A stretch of 64,000 nt of DNA, taken from Micromonospora sp. U21. Its GTDB lineage: Bacteria; Actinomycetota; Actinomycetes; Mycobacteriales; Micromonosporaceae. Of the stretch, positions 17,174-25,590 are shown piece by piece. The stretch spans positions 124,001 to 188,000 of the forward strand of contig NZ_JAGPYK010000012.1 in assembly GCF_018070045.1 (NCBI RefSeq), written 5' to 3'. Position numbers and translations under genes: made by a program. The notes beneath the pieces were generated by a model that saw nothing but the letters and a program-made list of their open reading frames with translations, made no database searches and was not told the DNA's origin. The stretch's first letter is position 1. Each line of letters opens with the position of its first letter.

Positions 17174-17229
17174 CCGTAAGCGCTATACCTCTGAGTCATA
17201 GCTATGACTCAGAGGTATAGCGCTTACGG
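17174..17229. repeat. 56-bp perfect palindrome (GCGTTAT family, copy 1)
   Basis: Bases 17174-17229 read the same on both strands, with no mismatch and a TAGCTA centre. The unit CGCTATACCTCTGAGTCATA can be seen in the left arm. Two relatives lie at 42603-42650 and 51827-51874 and share the TATACCTC, GACTCAGAGG and TTAT blocks. All three are between genes. Confidence 0.85.
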
Positions 17230-17355
17230 CACTCCGGTCGATGGACGCCCACGCGCCGACAACCCGCGTCGCCGGTCGGCATGGCACCCGTGTGCCCACG
17301 GACTGTCGGGACGCCGCAGGCGGGGTTCACAGCCGGCTGCCGTACCTTGACCGGC

Positions 17356-17850
17356 ATGGGGCGTTTCGCGCGGTGGCGCCGGATGGTGCGGGCGCAGGGG
17401 CACCGGCTGCGCTGGGCGCTGCGCGGAGCCGAGGAACCGGACACGTCGGCCGGGCCGGCGCCCAGCCTGAACCGCCTCGGCGCGCTGGTGGAGGGCTTCG
17501 CCGCAGGTCAGCCGGTGCACTGGACCCTGGCCGGGCAGCCCCGGCCGTTGCCCGGCGCGGTCGACGCGACGGCGTACCGGATCATCGAGGAGTCGCTGAC
17601 CAACGCGCACCGGCACGCGCCGGGCGCGCCGGTCGCGGTCCGGCTGCGCTACGACGCCACGGGCATCACCATCGAGGTACGCGACGACGGCGCCGGCGCC
17701 GCGCCGCCGGGCGGGGACGCCGGGCGGGGTCTGACCGCGGTGCGCAGGCGTGCCGAGCGGATCGGCGGCACGTTCTCCGCCGGCCCGCGCCCCGGCGGCG
17801 GCTTCCTCGTCCGGGCTGTCCTGCCCGCGCCCGAGGAGGTGGCCGAATGA
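17356..17850 (+). pseudogene. Truncated two-component sensor histidine kinase (ATPase domain only)
   Basis: 164 residues from ATG 17356. Only the C-terminal part of a NarL-type kinase is recognisable: AYRIIEESLTNAHRHAPG (N box), IEVRDDGAGA (G1), GRGLTAVRRRAERIGGTFS (G2) and a final PGGGFLVRAVLP. The membrane sensor, dimerisation helix and phosphorylated His are missing; a short basic N-terminus (GRFARWRRMVRAQGHRLRW) joins directly to the post-H-box linker. The stop overlaps ATG 17847, the place where a response regulator normally starts. Best read as a decayed gene, though an ATP-binding protein could still be made. Confidence 0.7.
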
Positions 17851-17894
17851 CGATCCGGCGGCGGGGCTTTCGCGATGGGGCCCGGCGGAAATAG
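17847..17894 (+). pseudogene. Response regulator remnant (15 codons)
   Basis: ATGA overlap with the kinase fragment, then MTIRRRGFRDGARRK and a stop. Paired response regulators typically begin MTIRVLLADDQ and have RxGFR some 15 residues later. The fragment looks like the first four codons joined to a later part by deletion. The similarity is short, so this is an inference from context. Confidence 0.45.
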
Positions 17895-18068
17895 GGTGGG
17901 AGCGGCGACCGTGACGGTGGCCGGTGACCCGGTGAGAGGCGCAACCCGCCGGGCCCAGGTGCGTTCCGCACCCACCGGTGTCCCGTCCCGGTGCCGCGTA
18001 CCGCTCTGACCGGTCACCCTCGCCCCGGTCCGCACACGGAATCCCCATCACAACAGGGGAGAAGGACA

Positions 18069-19076
18069 ATGGCGCGACCCATCACGCTCTTCACCGGCCA
18101 GTGGGCCGACCTGCCGTTCGAGGAGGTCTGCCGGCTCGCCTCCGAGTGGGGCTACGACGGTCTGGAGATCGCCTGCTGGGGCGACCACTTCGAGGTCGAC
18201 AAGGCTCTCGCCGACGACTCGTACGTCGATCGCAAGCGGGAGACGCTCGCGAAGCACAACCTCGAGGTCTTCACGATCTCCAACCACCTCGTTGGTCAGG
18301 CGGTCTGCGACCACCCGATCGACGAGCGGCACCAGGACATCCTGCCGGGCCGGATCTGGGGCGACGGGGAGCCCGAGGGCGTCCGCCAGCGGGCCGCCGA
18401 GGAGATCAAGGACACGGCGCGGGCCGCGGCGAAGCTCGGGGTGAAGACGGTCGTGGGCTTCACCGGCTCGTCGATCTGGCACACGCTGGCGATGTTCCCA
18501 CCGGTGCCGCCGGCGATGATCGAGCGCGGCTACCAGGACTTCGCCGACCGGTGGAACCCGATCCTCGACGTGTTCGACGAGGTGGGGGTGCGGTTCGCGC
18601 ACGAGGTGCACCCCAGCGAGATCGCGTACGACTACTGGACGACGAAGCGGACGCTGGAGGCGATCGGCAACCGGCCCGCGTTCGGGTTGAACTGGGATCC
18701 GTCGCACTTCGTCTGGCAGGAACTGGACCCGGTGAACTTCATCTTCGACTTCGCCGACCGGATCTACCACGTGGACTGCAAGGACGCCAAGGTGCGTACC
18801 GGGGACGGCCGGCGTGGCCGGCTCGCCTCCCACCTGCCCTGGGCGGACCTGCGCCGCGGCTGGGACTTCGTCTCCACCGGGCACGGGGACGTGCCCTGGG
18901 AGGACTGCTTCCGGGCGTTGAACGCGATCGGCTACACCGGCCCAATCTCGATCGAGTGGGAGGACGCCGGGATGGACCGGCTGGTCGGCGCCCCGGAGGC
19001 GTTGCAGTTCGTCCGCCGCCTGGCCTTCGACGCCCCGAGCGCCGCCTTCGACGCCGCGTTCAGCAGCAAGGACTGA
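18069..19076 (+). CDS. Sugar phosphate isomerase/epimerase (IolE/AP endonuclease 2-like)
   Basis: 335 residues; ATG at 18069 follows AGGGGAGAAGGAC. Cytosolic TIM barrel: LFTGQWADLPFEEVCRLAS at the start, YDGLEIACWGDHFEV near 30, FAHEVHPSEIAYDYW near 180 (metal Glu), LNWDPSHFVWQ near 208, YHVDCKDAK near 232 and ISIEWEDAGMDRL near 298. Family knowledge: relatives isomerise or epimerise keto-sugars, and some act on 3-keto-glycosides. It follows the two secreted glycoside-oxidising proteins, so it may process the imported keto-sugar. It has its own leader and is followed by a strong hairpin. Confidence 0.87.
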   Translation: MARPITLFTGQWADLPFEEVCRLASEWGYDGLEIACWGDHFEVDKALADDSYVDRKRETLAKHNLEVFTISNHLVGQAVCDHPIDERHQDILPGRIWGDGEPEGVRQRAAEEIKDTARAAAKLGVKTVVGFTGSSIWHTLAMFPPVPPAMIERGYQDFADRWNPILDVFDEVGVRFAHEVHPSEIAYDYWTTKRTLEAIGNRPAFGLNWDPSHFVWQELDPVNFIFDFADRIYHVDCKDAKVRTGDGRRGRLASHLPWADLRRGWDFVSTGHGDVPWEDCFRALNAIGYTGPISIEWEDAGMDRLVGAPEALQFVRRLAFDAPSAAFDAAFSSKD

Positions 19077-19112
19077 CCGCTCCCGGCGGCGGTCACCGTA
19101 CCCGGACAGACC

Positions 19113-19144
19113 ACGGGCCGGTCGCCCTTCGGCGACCGGCCCGT
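19113..19144. terminator. Bidirectional terminator between convergent genes
   Basis: A 14-bp perfect stem (19113-19126 with 19131-19144) and a CTTC tetraloop lie 37 bp after the isomerase stop and 15 bp after the end of the minus-strand gene. This is ideal placement for both genes. Confidence 0.85.
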
Positions 19145-19158
19145 CGACGTGCGGTTGG

Positions 19159-19581
19159 TCAGAGCGTGCTGGCGTTGGTGCCCGAGCCGGACGGCTTCGT
19201 GCGGGGGGTGGTGGCCGACGGCGACCCGGAGGTCGTGCCGACCGTGCTGCTGGTGCCCGACGAGCTGGAGCCCGCCTTGGCGCCAACGGTGGCGGGCGTG
19301 CCGGCGAACGCGTCGTCGGCGGCGGTCAGCTCCTGCTTGCCGGTGCTGCCGTTGCCCGTGCCCAGCTTCTCGCCCAGCTTGGTCTGGCCGAGCTTGTCCT
19401 TGCCCTCGCTGTAGAGCCGGTTGGCCTGGGCCTGCGCGACCCCGGCCGCCTCCTGGACGGTCGGGTGGTCGAGCACCTTGCGGCCTCGGACGACCAGCTC
19501 TTCGTACTTCTCCCGGCCGGCACGGGCGCCCAGGACGAATCCCGCAGCCAGCCCGCCAAGAAACATGATCTTTCCGCGCAT
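19159..19581 (-). CDS. Small membrane-anchored actinobacterial protein (YtxH-like)
   Basis: 140 residues. ATG at 19581 is chosen over an upstream start because GGAAGGAG precedes it. It begins MRGKIMFLGGLAAGFVLGAR, one membrane helix with the YtxH-like GLxxGFxxGxxxG pattern. REKYEELVVRGRKVLDHPTV follows, then a helical stretch and a low-complexity Ser/Thr/Gly tail of about 60 residues. The function is unknown; relatives are common in actinobacteria and are often stress-linked. It is transcribed convergently to the isomerase. Confidence 0.75.
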   Translation of the reverse strand: MRGKIMFLGGLAAGFVLGARAGREKYEELVVRGRKVLDHPTVQEAAGVAQAQANRLYSEGKDKLGQTKLGEKLGTGNGSTGKQELTAADDAFAGTPATVGAKAGSSSSGTSSTVGTTSGSPSATTPRTKPSGSGTNASTL

Positions 19582-19874
19582 GGCGGCTCCTTCCGTACCT
19601 GACGCGCCGTCGCCCCGGCGGGCTGCCCCGTCGGGAGCGACCAATTCGCGCCTGCGTCCTCTGTCCGCAGCTAACTACCCATCCTGCTCTCCGCTCATAC
19701 CTGCTTGTGCCCGGATGACGATTTGCCCCGATTATCGATGGGCCGGGCTGCGGACCTGGGCATCTGGATCATGGAGGGCCGGAGGCCGAACCCACTGGAC
19801 CACCACCCCCGGATGTCCTGTACTCTTGTCCCGTCGCACGGCGTCGGGGAGATCCCGGGTGGTGCGGTGCACGG

Positions 19875-19947
19875 TCCCCTGTAGCTCAATTGGCAGAGCA
19901 GCCGGCTGTTAACCGGCAGGTTATTGGTTCGAGTCCAATCGGGGGAG
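19875..19947 (+). tRNA. tRNA-Asn (GTT)
   Basis: A 73-nt cloverleaf: acceptor TCCCCTG pairs with CGGGGGA, anticodon stem GCCGG/CCGGC, loop CTGTTAA with anticodon GTT at 19908-19910, T-arm ATTGG-TTCGAGT-CCAAT. CCA is not encoded. A TACTCT -10-like box lies at 19821-19826. Confidence 0.96.
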
Positions 19948-20197
19948 CTTCTCCACTCAGCGCCCGTCGGCAGCACGCCGACGGGCGTCTTCGTGTTCGT
20001 GGCGCACCCAGGCTTGCGTCGATCATGGAGTCTTGGTGCCCGCATGAGCCATATCCGTACCCTTTGCCCGACACCACAACTCCATGATCCACCCGGAGTG
20101 ACCGGTTTGGGGTCTCCGCGCCGCGCTCGCCCGGCAGGATGGTCGCTGTCGACTTAGACTCCCGCTGCGTCGATTGGTGCGTCGATTCCTGAGGTGA

Positions 20198-22327
20198 ATG
20201 CGGATGTCCGGACGAGGGGGCCACGGACGGGCCACCCTGATCGCGGTGGCGGTCGTGCTGGCCTGGCTGGTGATCGGGGCCGTGGCCGGGCCGTACTCCG
20301 GGCGCCTCGGCGAGGTCGCCACCAACGACAACGCCGCCTTCCTGCCCACCGACGCCGAGGCGACCCGCGCGCAGGACCTCGCCGGCGAGTTCGTCGATCG
20401 GCCGACCATCCCGGCGCTGGTCGTCTACGAGCGGATCTCGGGCATCACGGACGCGGACCGGCAGCGCGTGAGCGCCGACGTCGCCCGGTTCGGCCAGGTG
20501 CCCGGCGTGGTCAACCCGCTGCCCCCGCCGATCCCCAGCGAGGACGGCCAGGCACTCCAGGTCGTCGTGCCGGTGGACGACGCGGAAGGGGAGGAGATCG
20601 GCTCGGTCGTCGAGCACCTGCGCGGCATCGCCGGCGGTGACCGGGACGGGCTCACCGTCGACGTAGCCGGGCCGGCCGGTCTGCTCGCCGACCTGATCGA
20701 GGTCTTCTCCGCCATCGACGGCCCACTGCTGCTGGTCACCCTGGTCGTGGTCCTGGTGATCCTGCTGATCGTCTACCGCAGCCCGGTGCTCTGGGTCTTC
20801 CCGCTGCTGGCCGCCGGGATGTCGTACGCGCTGGCCTCGGTCTTCGTCTACCTGCTCGCCGACGCCGACGTACTCAAACTCAACGGGCAGGCCCAGGGCA
20901 TCCTCACCGTGCTGGTCTTCGGCGCCGGCACCGACTACGCGCTGCTGCTCATCGCCCGCTACCGCGAGGAACTGCACCGGCACGACCGCCCCTGGGACGC
21001 CATGCGTACGGCGTGGAAGGGCGCCGCCCCGGCCATCATCGCCTCCGGTGGGACGGTCATCGTCAGCCTGCTCTGCCTGCTGCTGTCCAGCCTCAACTCC
21101 AACCGGGCGCTCGGGCCGGTCGCCGCCATCGGCATCGCCGCCACCCTGCTGGTGATGCTCACCTTCCTGCCCGCGCTGCTGCTGCTCGGCGGTCGGTGGG
21201 CGTTCTGGCCGCGGCGGCCCCGGGTCGACCAGGCCGACCCGCGGGCCGAGCACGGCATCTGGAGCCGGATCGCCGGCTTCGTGGCCCGGCACGCCCGACC
21301 GGTCTGGCTGAGCACCGCGGTCGTGCTGGCCATCCTGACGCTCGGCCTCACCCAGCTCGGCGTCACCACCCTCGGCCAGTCCGACCTGTTCACCCAGCGC
21401 ACCGACTCGGTCGACGGCCAGGAGGTCATCGCCCGGCACTACCCGGCCGGCACCGGCAGCCCGGCCACCATCTTCGCCACCGAGCGGACCGCCCGGCAGG
21501 TGGCCCAGGTGGCGCAGGGCGTGCCCGGCGTCGCCGCGGTCCGCCCGGTCAGCGCCAACCAGTCGGCCCGCCCACCCGAGGAGAACGCCGCGCCGAAGGT
21601 CGTCGACGGACGGATCCAACTGGAGGCGACCCTCGCCGACCCACCGGACAGCGACGGCGCCGAGCGGACCATCCGCGAGCTGCGGGTCGCCGTACACCAG
21701 GTGCCCGGCGCGGACGCGGTGGTCGGCGGTTTCACCGCGATCAACGTGGACACCTCCGACGCCGCCCGGCGCGACCAGAACGTCATCATCCCGGTGGTGC
21801 TCGTGGTCATCGCGGTCATCCTGGCCCTGCTGCTGCGCGCACTCCTGGCACCGGTGCTGCTGATCGCCACCGTGCTGCTCAGCTTCGCGGCCACCCTCGG
21901 CCTCTGCGCGCTGCTGTTCCGCCACGCCTTCGACTTCCCCGGGGTGGACGCGTCGTTCCCGCTGTTCGCGTTCGTGTTCCTGGTCGCACTCGGCATCGAC
22001 TACAACATCTTCCTGATGAGCCGGGTCCGGGAGGAGTCCGTCAGGCGTGGCACCCGGGTCGGGGTGCTGGCCGGTCTCGTCGTCACCGGCGGGGTGATCA
22101 CCTCCGCCGGCATCGTGCTCGCCGCGACCTTCTCCGCGCTGGCCGTCCTGCCGCTGGTGGTGCTGGTCGAGTTGGGCACCGCGGTCGCGGTCGGGGTGCT
22201 CATCGACACCATCATCGTCCGGTCGCTGCTCGTGCCCGCGCTCGCGTACGACATCGGGCCGAAGATCTGGTGGCCGGGCCGGTTGTCCCGGGCCAACGGT
22301 GAGCGGGAGGCCCGCCATGCTCGCTGA
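20198..22327 (+). CDS. MMPL/RND family membrane transporter
   Basis: 709 residues; ATG at 20198 (an alternative ATG is two codons later). It has about 12 membrane helices in two halves, each with a large outside loop. The paired proton-relay motifs are GAGTDYALLLIARYREEL near residue 247 and LGIDYNIFLMSRVREES near 598. The outside loop after helix 1 has the family phrase NDNAAFLPTDAEATRAQ. Family knowledge: MMPL proteins export lipids or hydrophobic compounds using the proton gradient. Its 3' end overlaps the FAD oxidoreductase by 11 bp, so the two may act together on one compound. The substrate is unknown. Confidence 0.92.
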   Translation: MRMSGRGGHGRATLIAVAVVLAWLVIGAVAGPYSGRLGEVATNDNAAFLPTDAEATRAQDLAGEFVDRPTIPALVVYERISGITDADRQRVSADVARFGQVPGVVNPLPPPIPSEDGQALQVVVPVDDAEGEEIGSVVEHLRGIAGGDRDGLTVDVAGPAGLLADLIEVFSAIDGPLLLVTLVVVLVILLIVYRSPVLWVFPLLAAGMSYALASVFVYLLADADVLKLNGQAQGILTVLVFGAGTDYALLLIARYREELHRHDRPWDAMRTAWKGAAPAIIASGGTVIVSLLCLLLSSLNSNRALGPVAAIGIAATLLVMLTFLPALLLLGGRWAFWPRRPRVDQADPRAEHGIWSRIAGFVARHARPVWLSTAVVLAILTLGLTQLGVTTLGQSDLFTQRTDSVDGQEVIARHYPAGTGSPATIFATERTARQVAQVAQGVPGVAAVRPVSANQSARPPEENAAPKVVDGRIQLEATLADPPDSDGAERTIRELRVAVHQVPGADAVVGGFTAINVDTSDAARRDQNVIIPVVLVVIAVILALLLRALLAPVLLIATVLLSFAATLGLCALLFRHAFDFPGVDASFPLFAFVFLVALGIDYNIFLMSRVREESVRRGTRVGVLAGLVVTGGVITSAGIVLAATFSALAVLPLVVLVELGTAVAVGVLIDTIIVRSLLVPALAYDIGPKIWWPGRLSRANGEREARHAR

Positions 22328-23555
22328 GACCGACGTCGTCATCGTCGGCGGTGGCCTGGCCGGCCTCGCCGCCGCCCGCCGGCTGCACCGCGCCGGCGTG
22401 CCCTGGCGGTTGCTGGAAGCCGGCAGCCGGCTCGGTGGCCGGGTCGCCACCGACGCCGTCGACGGTTACCTGATCGACCGCGGCTTCCAGGTGCTCAACA
22501 CCGCCTATCCGCGGCTCGGCACGCTGCTGGACACCGACCGGCTCGACCTGGGGTACTTCACCTCCGGCGTGCTGGTGCGCAAGGGCGACGACCTGCTGCG
22601 GCTGGTCAACCCACTGCGCGAGCCGACCGGCGGGCCACGCACCGCGCTGGCCGGGGTCGGCTCGCTGCTGGACCGGCTGCGCTTCGCCGCGCTCGCCACC
22701 GGCTGCGCCACGCTGCCCGCGTCCCGGCTGCTCAGCGCGCCGGAGACCAGCGCCGAGATGGCGCTGGGCCGGGCCGGCCTGTCCGACGCGTTCATCGAGG
22801 AGCTGCTGCGGCCGTTCCTGTCCGGCGTGCTCATCGACCGGGAGCTGGCGACCTCCAGCCACGTGCTGGCGATGGTGCTGCGTTCCTTCGCGCGCGGCCG
22901 GATCGGGCTGCCCGCCGAGGGAATGGCCGCGCTGCCCCGGGCCGTCGCCGACCCGCTGCCGGCCGACCTGATCGCCCTGGACGCCCCGGTCGCCGAGGTC
23001 GCCCCCTGCCGGGTCCGCACCCAGGCCGGCGACATCCGCTGCCGGGCCGTCGTGGTCGCCGTCGACCCGCCCGCCGCGGCCGCGCTGCTGCCGGCCCTGG
23101 CGACGGTACGGATGCACAGTTACACCACCTACTACCACAGCGCGCCCGAGCCGCCGCTGACCGAGCCGATCCTGCTCGTCGACGGCGACCGGCGCGAGAC
23201 CGTCGCCAACACCGTGGTGCTCAGCAACGCCGCCCCGACGTACGCGCCGACCGGACGGCACCTGGTGGCCACCTCGGTGGTCGGCCCGACGGCCCCGTCC
23301 GAGCCGGCCGTACGGGCCGAGTTGACCCGGCTGTACGGCCGGTCCACCGCCGACTGGACCCACCTCACCACCGTGGCCGTCCCGGACGCGCTACCCGCCG
23401 CGCCGCCGCCGCAGGGGCGTCTGCGCAAGCCGGTGACGCTGGGGGAGGGGCTTTTCGTGGCCGGGGACCACCGCGACAGCCCATCGATCCAGGGCGCGCT
23501 GACCAGCGGCTGGCGTGCCGCCGGGGCGGTGCTGGCCGAGCTGCGCGCGGGGTGA
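22317..23555 (+). CDS. FAD-dependent oxidoreductase (amine oxidase/phytoene desaturase-like)
   Basis: 412 residues; ATG at 22317 with GGGAGG 7 bp upstream, inside the MMPL gene end. The N-terminal FAD site is DVVIVGGGLAGLAAARRLH and then LEAGSRLGGRVATD. The C-terminal FAD-contact region is LFVAGDHRDSPSIQGALTSG. The middle is a substrate domain with GVLIDRELATSSHVLAMVL. Family knowledge: NAD(P)/FAD flavoenzymes of this type desaturate or oxidise amines, porphyrins or isoprenoids. The specific substrate cannot be told. It is co-transcribed with the MMPL transporter. Confidence 0.87.
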   Translation: MLAETDVVIVGGGLAGLAAARRLHRAGVPWRLLEAGSRLGGRVATDAVDGYLIDRGFQVLNTAYPRLGTLLDTDRLDLGYFTSGVLVRKGDDLLRLVNPLREPTGGPRTALAGVGSLLDRLRFAALATGCATLPASRLLSAPETSAEMALGRAGLSDAFIEELLRPFLSGVLIDRELATSSHVLAMVLRSFARGRIGLPAEGMAALPRAVADPLPADLIALDAPVAEVAPCRVRTQAGDIRCRAVVVAVDPPAAAALLPALATVRMHSYTTYYHSAPEPPLTEPILLVDGDRRETVANTVVLSNAAPTYAPTGRHLVATSVVGPTAPSEPAVRAELTRLYGRSTADWTHLTTVAVPDALPAAPPPQGRLRKPVTLGEGLFVAGDHRDSPSIQGALTSGWRAAGAVLAELRAG

Positions 23556-23695
23556 CCGGCTGCCGCCCGGCGTCCCGGGCGGTCGGCAGCACGCTGTTAT
23601 ATTCCTGTTGCCCATCGTGCTGCTGCGGGCATGGGCGCCGGCCGGCTCGATGCTGGCCGCCGACCGCCGGGCGGGATAAGATCCGGCGCGGTGTC

Positions 23696-23772
23696 GGGGC
23701 GGTAGCTCAGCCGGTTAGAGCAGGGGACTCATAATCCCTCGGTCGCGGGTTCGAGTCCCGCCCGCCCCACCA
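23696..23772 (+). tRNA. tRNA-Met (CAT), elongator-type
   Basis: A 77-nt cloverleaf with encoded CCA: acceptor GGGGCGG pairs with CCGCCCC, anticodon loop CTCATAA with CAT at 23730-23732, T-arm GCGGG-TTCGAGT-CCCGC. The acceptor pairs fully, so it is not an initiator with a 1-72 mismatch; a CAT-reading tRNA-Ile2 is a less likely option. A TAAGAT -10-like box lies at 23677-23682. Degraded copies of a tRNA 3' half occur at 25081 and 28967. Confidence 0.93.
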
Positions 23773-24044
23773 ACAGCGCTGAGCTGGGCAAACATGAAAC
23801 CGGATGTAGCGGTACCCGAACCGCTTGCAGCCCGAGGCCGGGGCAACCAGACCTGACAACAGGGACTTGCCGTCCCCGCTCACGCGAGATGGGTTTCCAA
23901 CAGGGGCGACATGACGCTCGCGAGCGCCGAGCGCCGGAGATTCCGTGCAAGATTCTTCTGGCATAGCGTCGAATTCGAGACGAGTCGTTCGTAGAACAGG
24001 CGAGAGGCGGCCGGAGGAGGCCGCCGGGACGAGGGAGTCACGGG

Positions 24045-24419
24045 ATGACGCAGTACTTGATCTCGTTCAATGACGGCGCGATGGACCACATCCCCGCGGA
24101 GGAGATGCCCGACGTGGGCAAGGCTTCGCACGAGGTGGTCCAGGAGGCCGTGAACGCCGGCGTGTGGGTGTTCGGCGCCGGACTCGAAAGGCAGAGGGCG
24201 AGCATCGTGGCCACGGACGGGACGGTCACCGACGGCCCTTACCCGGAGACCAAGGAGGTGATCGGCGGGTTCTCGGTCGTCGACGTGGCCACACGCGAGG
24301 AGGCGCTCGCCTGGGCTGCCAAGATCGCTGCCGCTTGCCGCTGCCTGCAAGAGGTCCGGGAGCTCATGCCCGACCCCGAAACAGATGCGATGCTCCGCCA
24401 GGCTGACAGTCGGGGTTGA
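24045..24419 (+). CDS. YCII-related domain protein
   Basis: 124 residues from ATG 24045. The YCII signature is clear: TQYLISFNDGAMD at the start, FGAGLERQRASIV near 45 and the conserved DGPYPETKEVIGGFSVVDV near 65-83. Family knowledge: small alpha/beta barrel proteins of uncertain function, often encoded next to a sigma-24-type factor. No such factor follows here; the downstream 1.4 kb is decayed DNA. A GC-rich hairpin (24006-24025) lies just upstream. An imperfect hairpin at 24535-24569 may end the transcript. Confidence 0.88.
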   Translation: MTQYLISFNDGAMDHIPAEEMPDVGKASHEVVQEAVNAGVWVFGAGLERQRASIVATDGTVTDGPYPETKEVIGGFSVVDVATREEALAWAAKIAAACRCLQEVRELMPDPETDAMLRQADSRG

Positions 24420-24534
24420 CATCCCGACGACGTCTGACTGAGGGAGACTCGCCGCGTTCAAGCAGGACTTGCGTGACGGCGGTCGACGACGCAGGTCTAC
24501 GCATCGGCCTGAACTCGGGGGCGAGGCGGTACCT

Positions 24535-24569
24535 CCGGGGATCGGGCTGGGGCGAAGCCCGGTCCCCGG
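24535..24569 (+). terminator. Imperfect GC hairpin downstream of the YCII gene
   Basis: Arms CCGGGGATCGGGCT and AGCCCGGTCCCCGG pair with one T/G mismatch around a 7-base loop. It lies 115 bp after the YCII stop. A terminator is the simplest reading. Confidence 0.4.
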
Positions 24570-24613
24570 GCCTGGTGGGATCGTGGTGGACAACTTGATC
24601 TCGTCATGCGAGC

Positions 24614-24820
24614 TCACACCGTCCGCAGGTCGAGGGCGCCCTCGGGCCGTAGGAACGTCTCCGTGAACCCCCACGAGCGCTCGCTGTATGCCGCTTCCAA
24701 GGTGACCGTCTCGGTGCCGTCCAAGGTCACCTCGACCGGCAAGCTGCTCTGCCAACTCGCGCGCACCCGAACCACATGTCGGCCAGACTCCACATCGAAG
24801 CTCTGCCCGGCTCCACGCGG
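24614..24820 (-). pseudogene. C-terminal fragment of an unidentified protein
   Basis: On the minus strand one frame reads GQSFDVESGRHVVRVRAS, then SSLPVEVTLDGTETVTLEAA, then ERSWGFTETFLRPEGALDL and a stop at 24614-24616. The beta-strand-like alternation and codon use suggest real coding ancestry. No start or upstream continuation is seen, as the frame loses sense above about 24820. I do not recognise the family. It lies in a strip of decayed DNA between the YCII gene and the protease. Confidence 0.35.
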
Positions 24821-25080
24821 CCCGTGATGTATCGGAGCACCGCAGCGCCGTGCACGCCAGCCAGTGACAGCAACAGCCCCATATGCGGGAGTACGGTCCC
24901 GGACGGTGGAGGCCGAACCATCCCGGATGGGCTCGCCGAGGCTAGGGGCCAGGAGGTGGCTGTGCAGCCATTGGTACAGGCAAGCCGGCCGACCGGGCGG
25001 TCATGAGCGGACACGAGCCGACGACACGAGCAGGTCAGCCGCAGTAGTCGACGCCAGCCGACAGCAGTCTCCTATTTGCG

Positions 25081-25119
25081 AGGCAGGGGTTATCGGTTCG
25101 AGTCCCGTGGGCTCCACCA
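25081..25119 (+). other. tRNA 3'-end remnant (candidate attachment site)
   Basis: The segment contains GGTTCGAGTCCCG (identical to 13 bases of the tRNA-Met T-arm at 23696) followed by a 7-base acceptor strand GGGCTCC, A, and CCA. No 5' half is present and the T-stem has a mismatch. Such 3'-half copies are usual left-overs of integrative elements. It is not a functional tRNA. Confidence 0.55.
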
Positions 25120-25390
25120 AGCAAAAGCCCTGGTCACCCGTGCCGCCGACGACCCGGACGAACCGCATCGGCCGGGCCGGCCGGCCATGCTTCGAGACGG
25201 AAGACCCTGAAGGCCTCGGGGCTCCGCCCCGAACCCCGGCCTCCTCAGAGATGCCGCCGCGGATCACCTTGCCGGGCACCACAAGGGCGATCAGCCGCCC
25301 GTCCGGGGAGGCCGGACGGGACCAAGGCCAGTCGCTGAGAATGAACCCAGCCGCTGTCAAGATGGCGAGGATCGACAGATAGGCGAGGTA

Positions 25391-25590
25391 CAGGGCTGCC
25401 TCCCCCTACCGACGTTTACCGGGCGCGACGCGGAGCTCACCGCCCTCGACGCACTCGTCGACCGGGGCGGCGCCGTGGTGGTATCCGGGACCGCGGGCGT
25501 CGGGAAGACCGCCCGCTCACCCGACTGCCTCGCGATCGTCACCAGCCGCGACCAGCCCATCCCGCTGATCGTCACCGCTGGAATTAGATG
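25391..25590 (+). pseudogene. Internally deleted SARP/AfsR-type regulator (NB-ARC fragment)
   Basis: In one frame: GCLPLPTFTGRDAELTALDA, then GGAVVVSGTAGVGKTA (Walker A), directly followed by RSPDCLAIVTSRDQ, then a run into unrelated codons. In intact AfsR-like proteins the Walker A and the VTSRDQ (sensor) segments are more than 100 residues apart. Here they are 4-10 residues apart, so the middle has been lost. The N-terminal DNA-binding and BTAD domains and the C-terminal TPRs are also absent. This is a dead gene remnant. Confidence 0.72.

Noticed and set aside
17174..17229. Terminal inverted repeat of an insertion sequence
   Set aside because: No transposase or second end nearby, and the element is one uninterrupted palindrome.
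19886..22450. A minus-strand open frame of over 800 codons across tRNA-Asn and the MMPL gene
   Set aside because: It is the antisense of a clear transporter gene, has GC-skewed composition typical of shadow frames, and ends in a reverse-translated tRNA (GLEPITCRLTAGCSAN-like).
23707..23964. Minus-strand frame ending in GRDSNPRPRDYESPALTG
   Set aside because: This is the well-known artefact of translating tRNA-Met antisense. The rest has no recognisable domain.
24863..25014. Minus-strand frame with a hydrophobic stretch (MGLLLSLAGVHGAAVLRYI)
   Set aside because: Short, with no ribosome site and a frame that loses sense before the recognisable fragment at 24614-24820. It may be part of the same decayed gene but this cannot be supported.
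25001..25360. Minus-strand frame with VEPTGLEPITPASQIG
   Set aside because: The same antisense tRNA artefact, over the tRNA remnant at 25081-25119.
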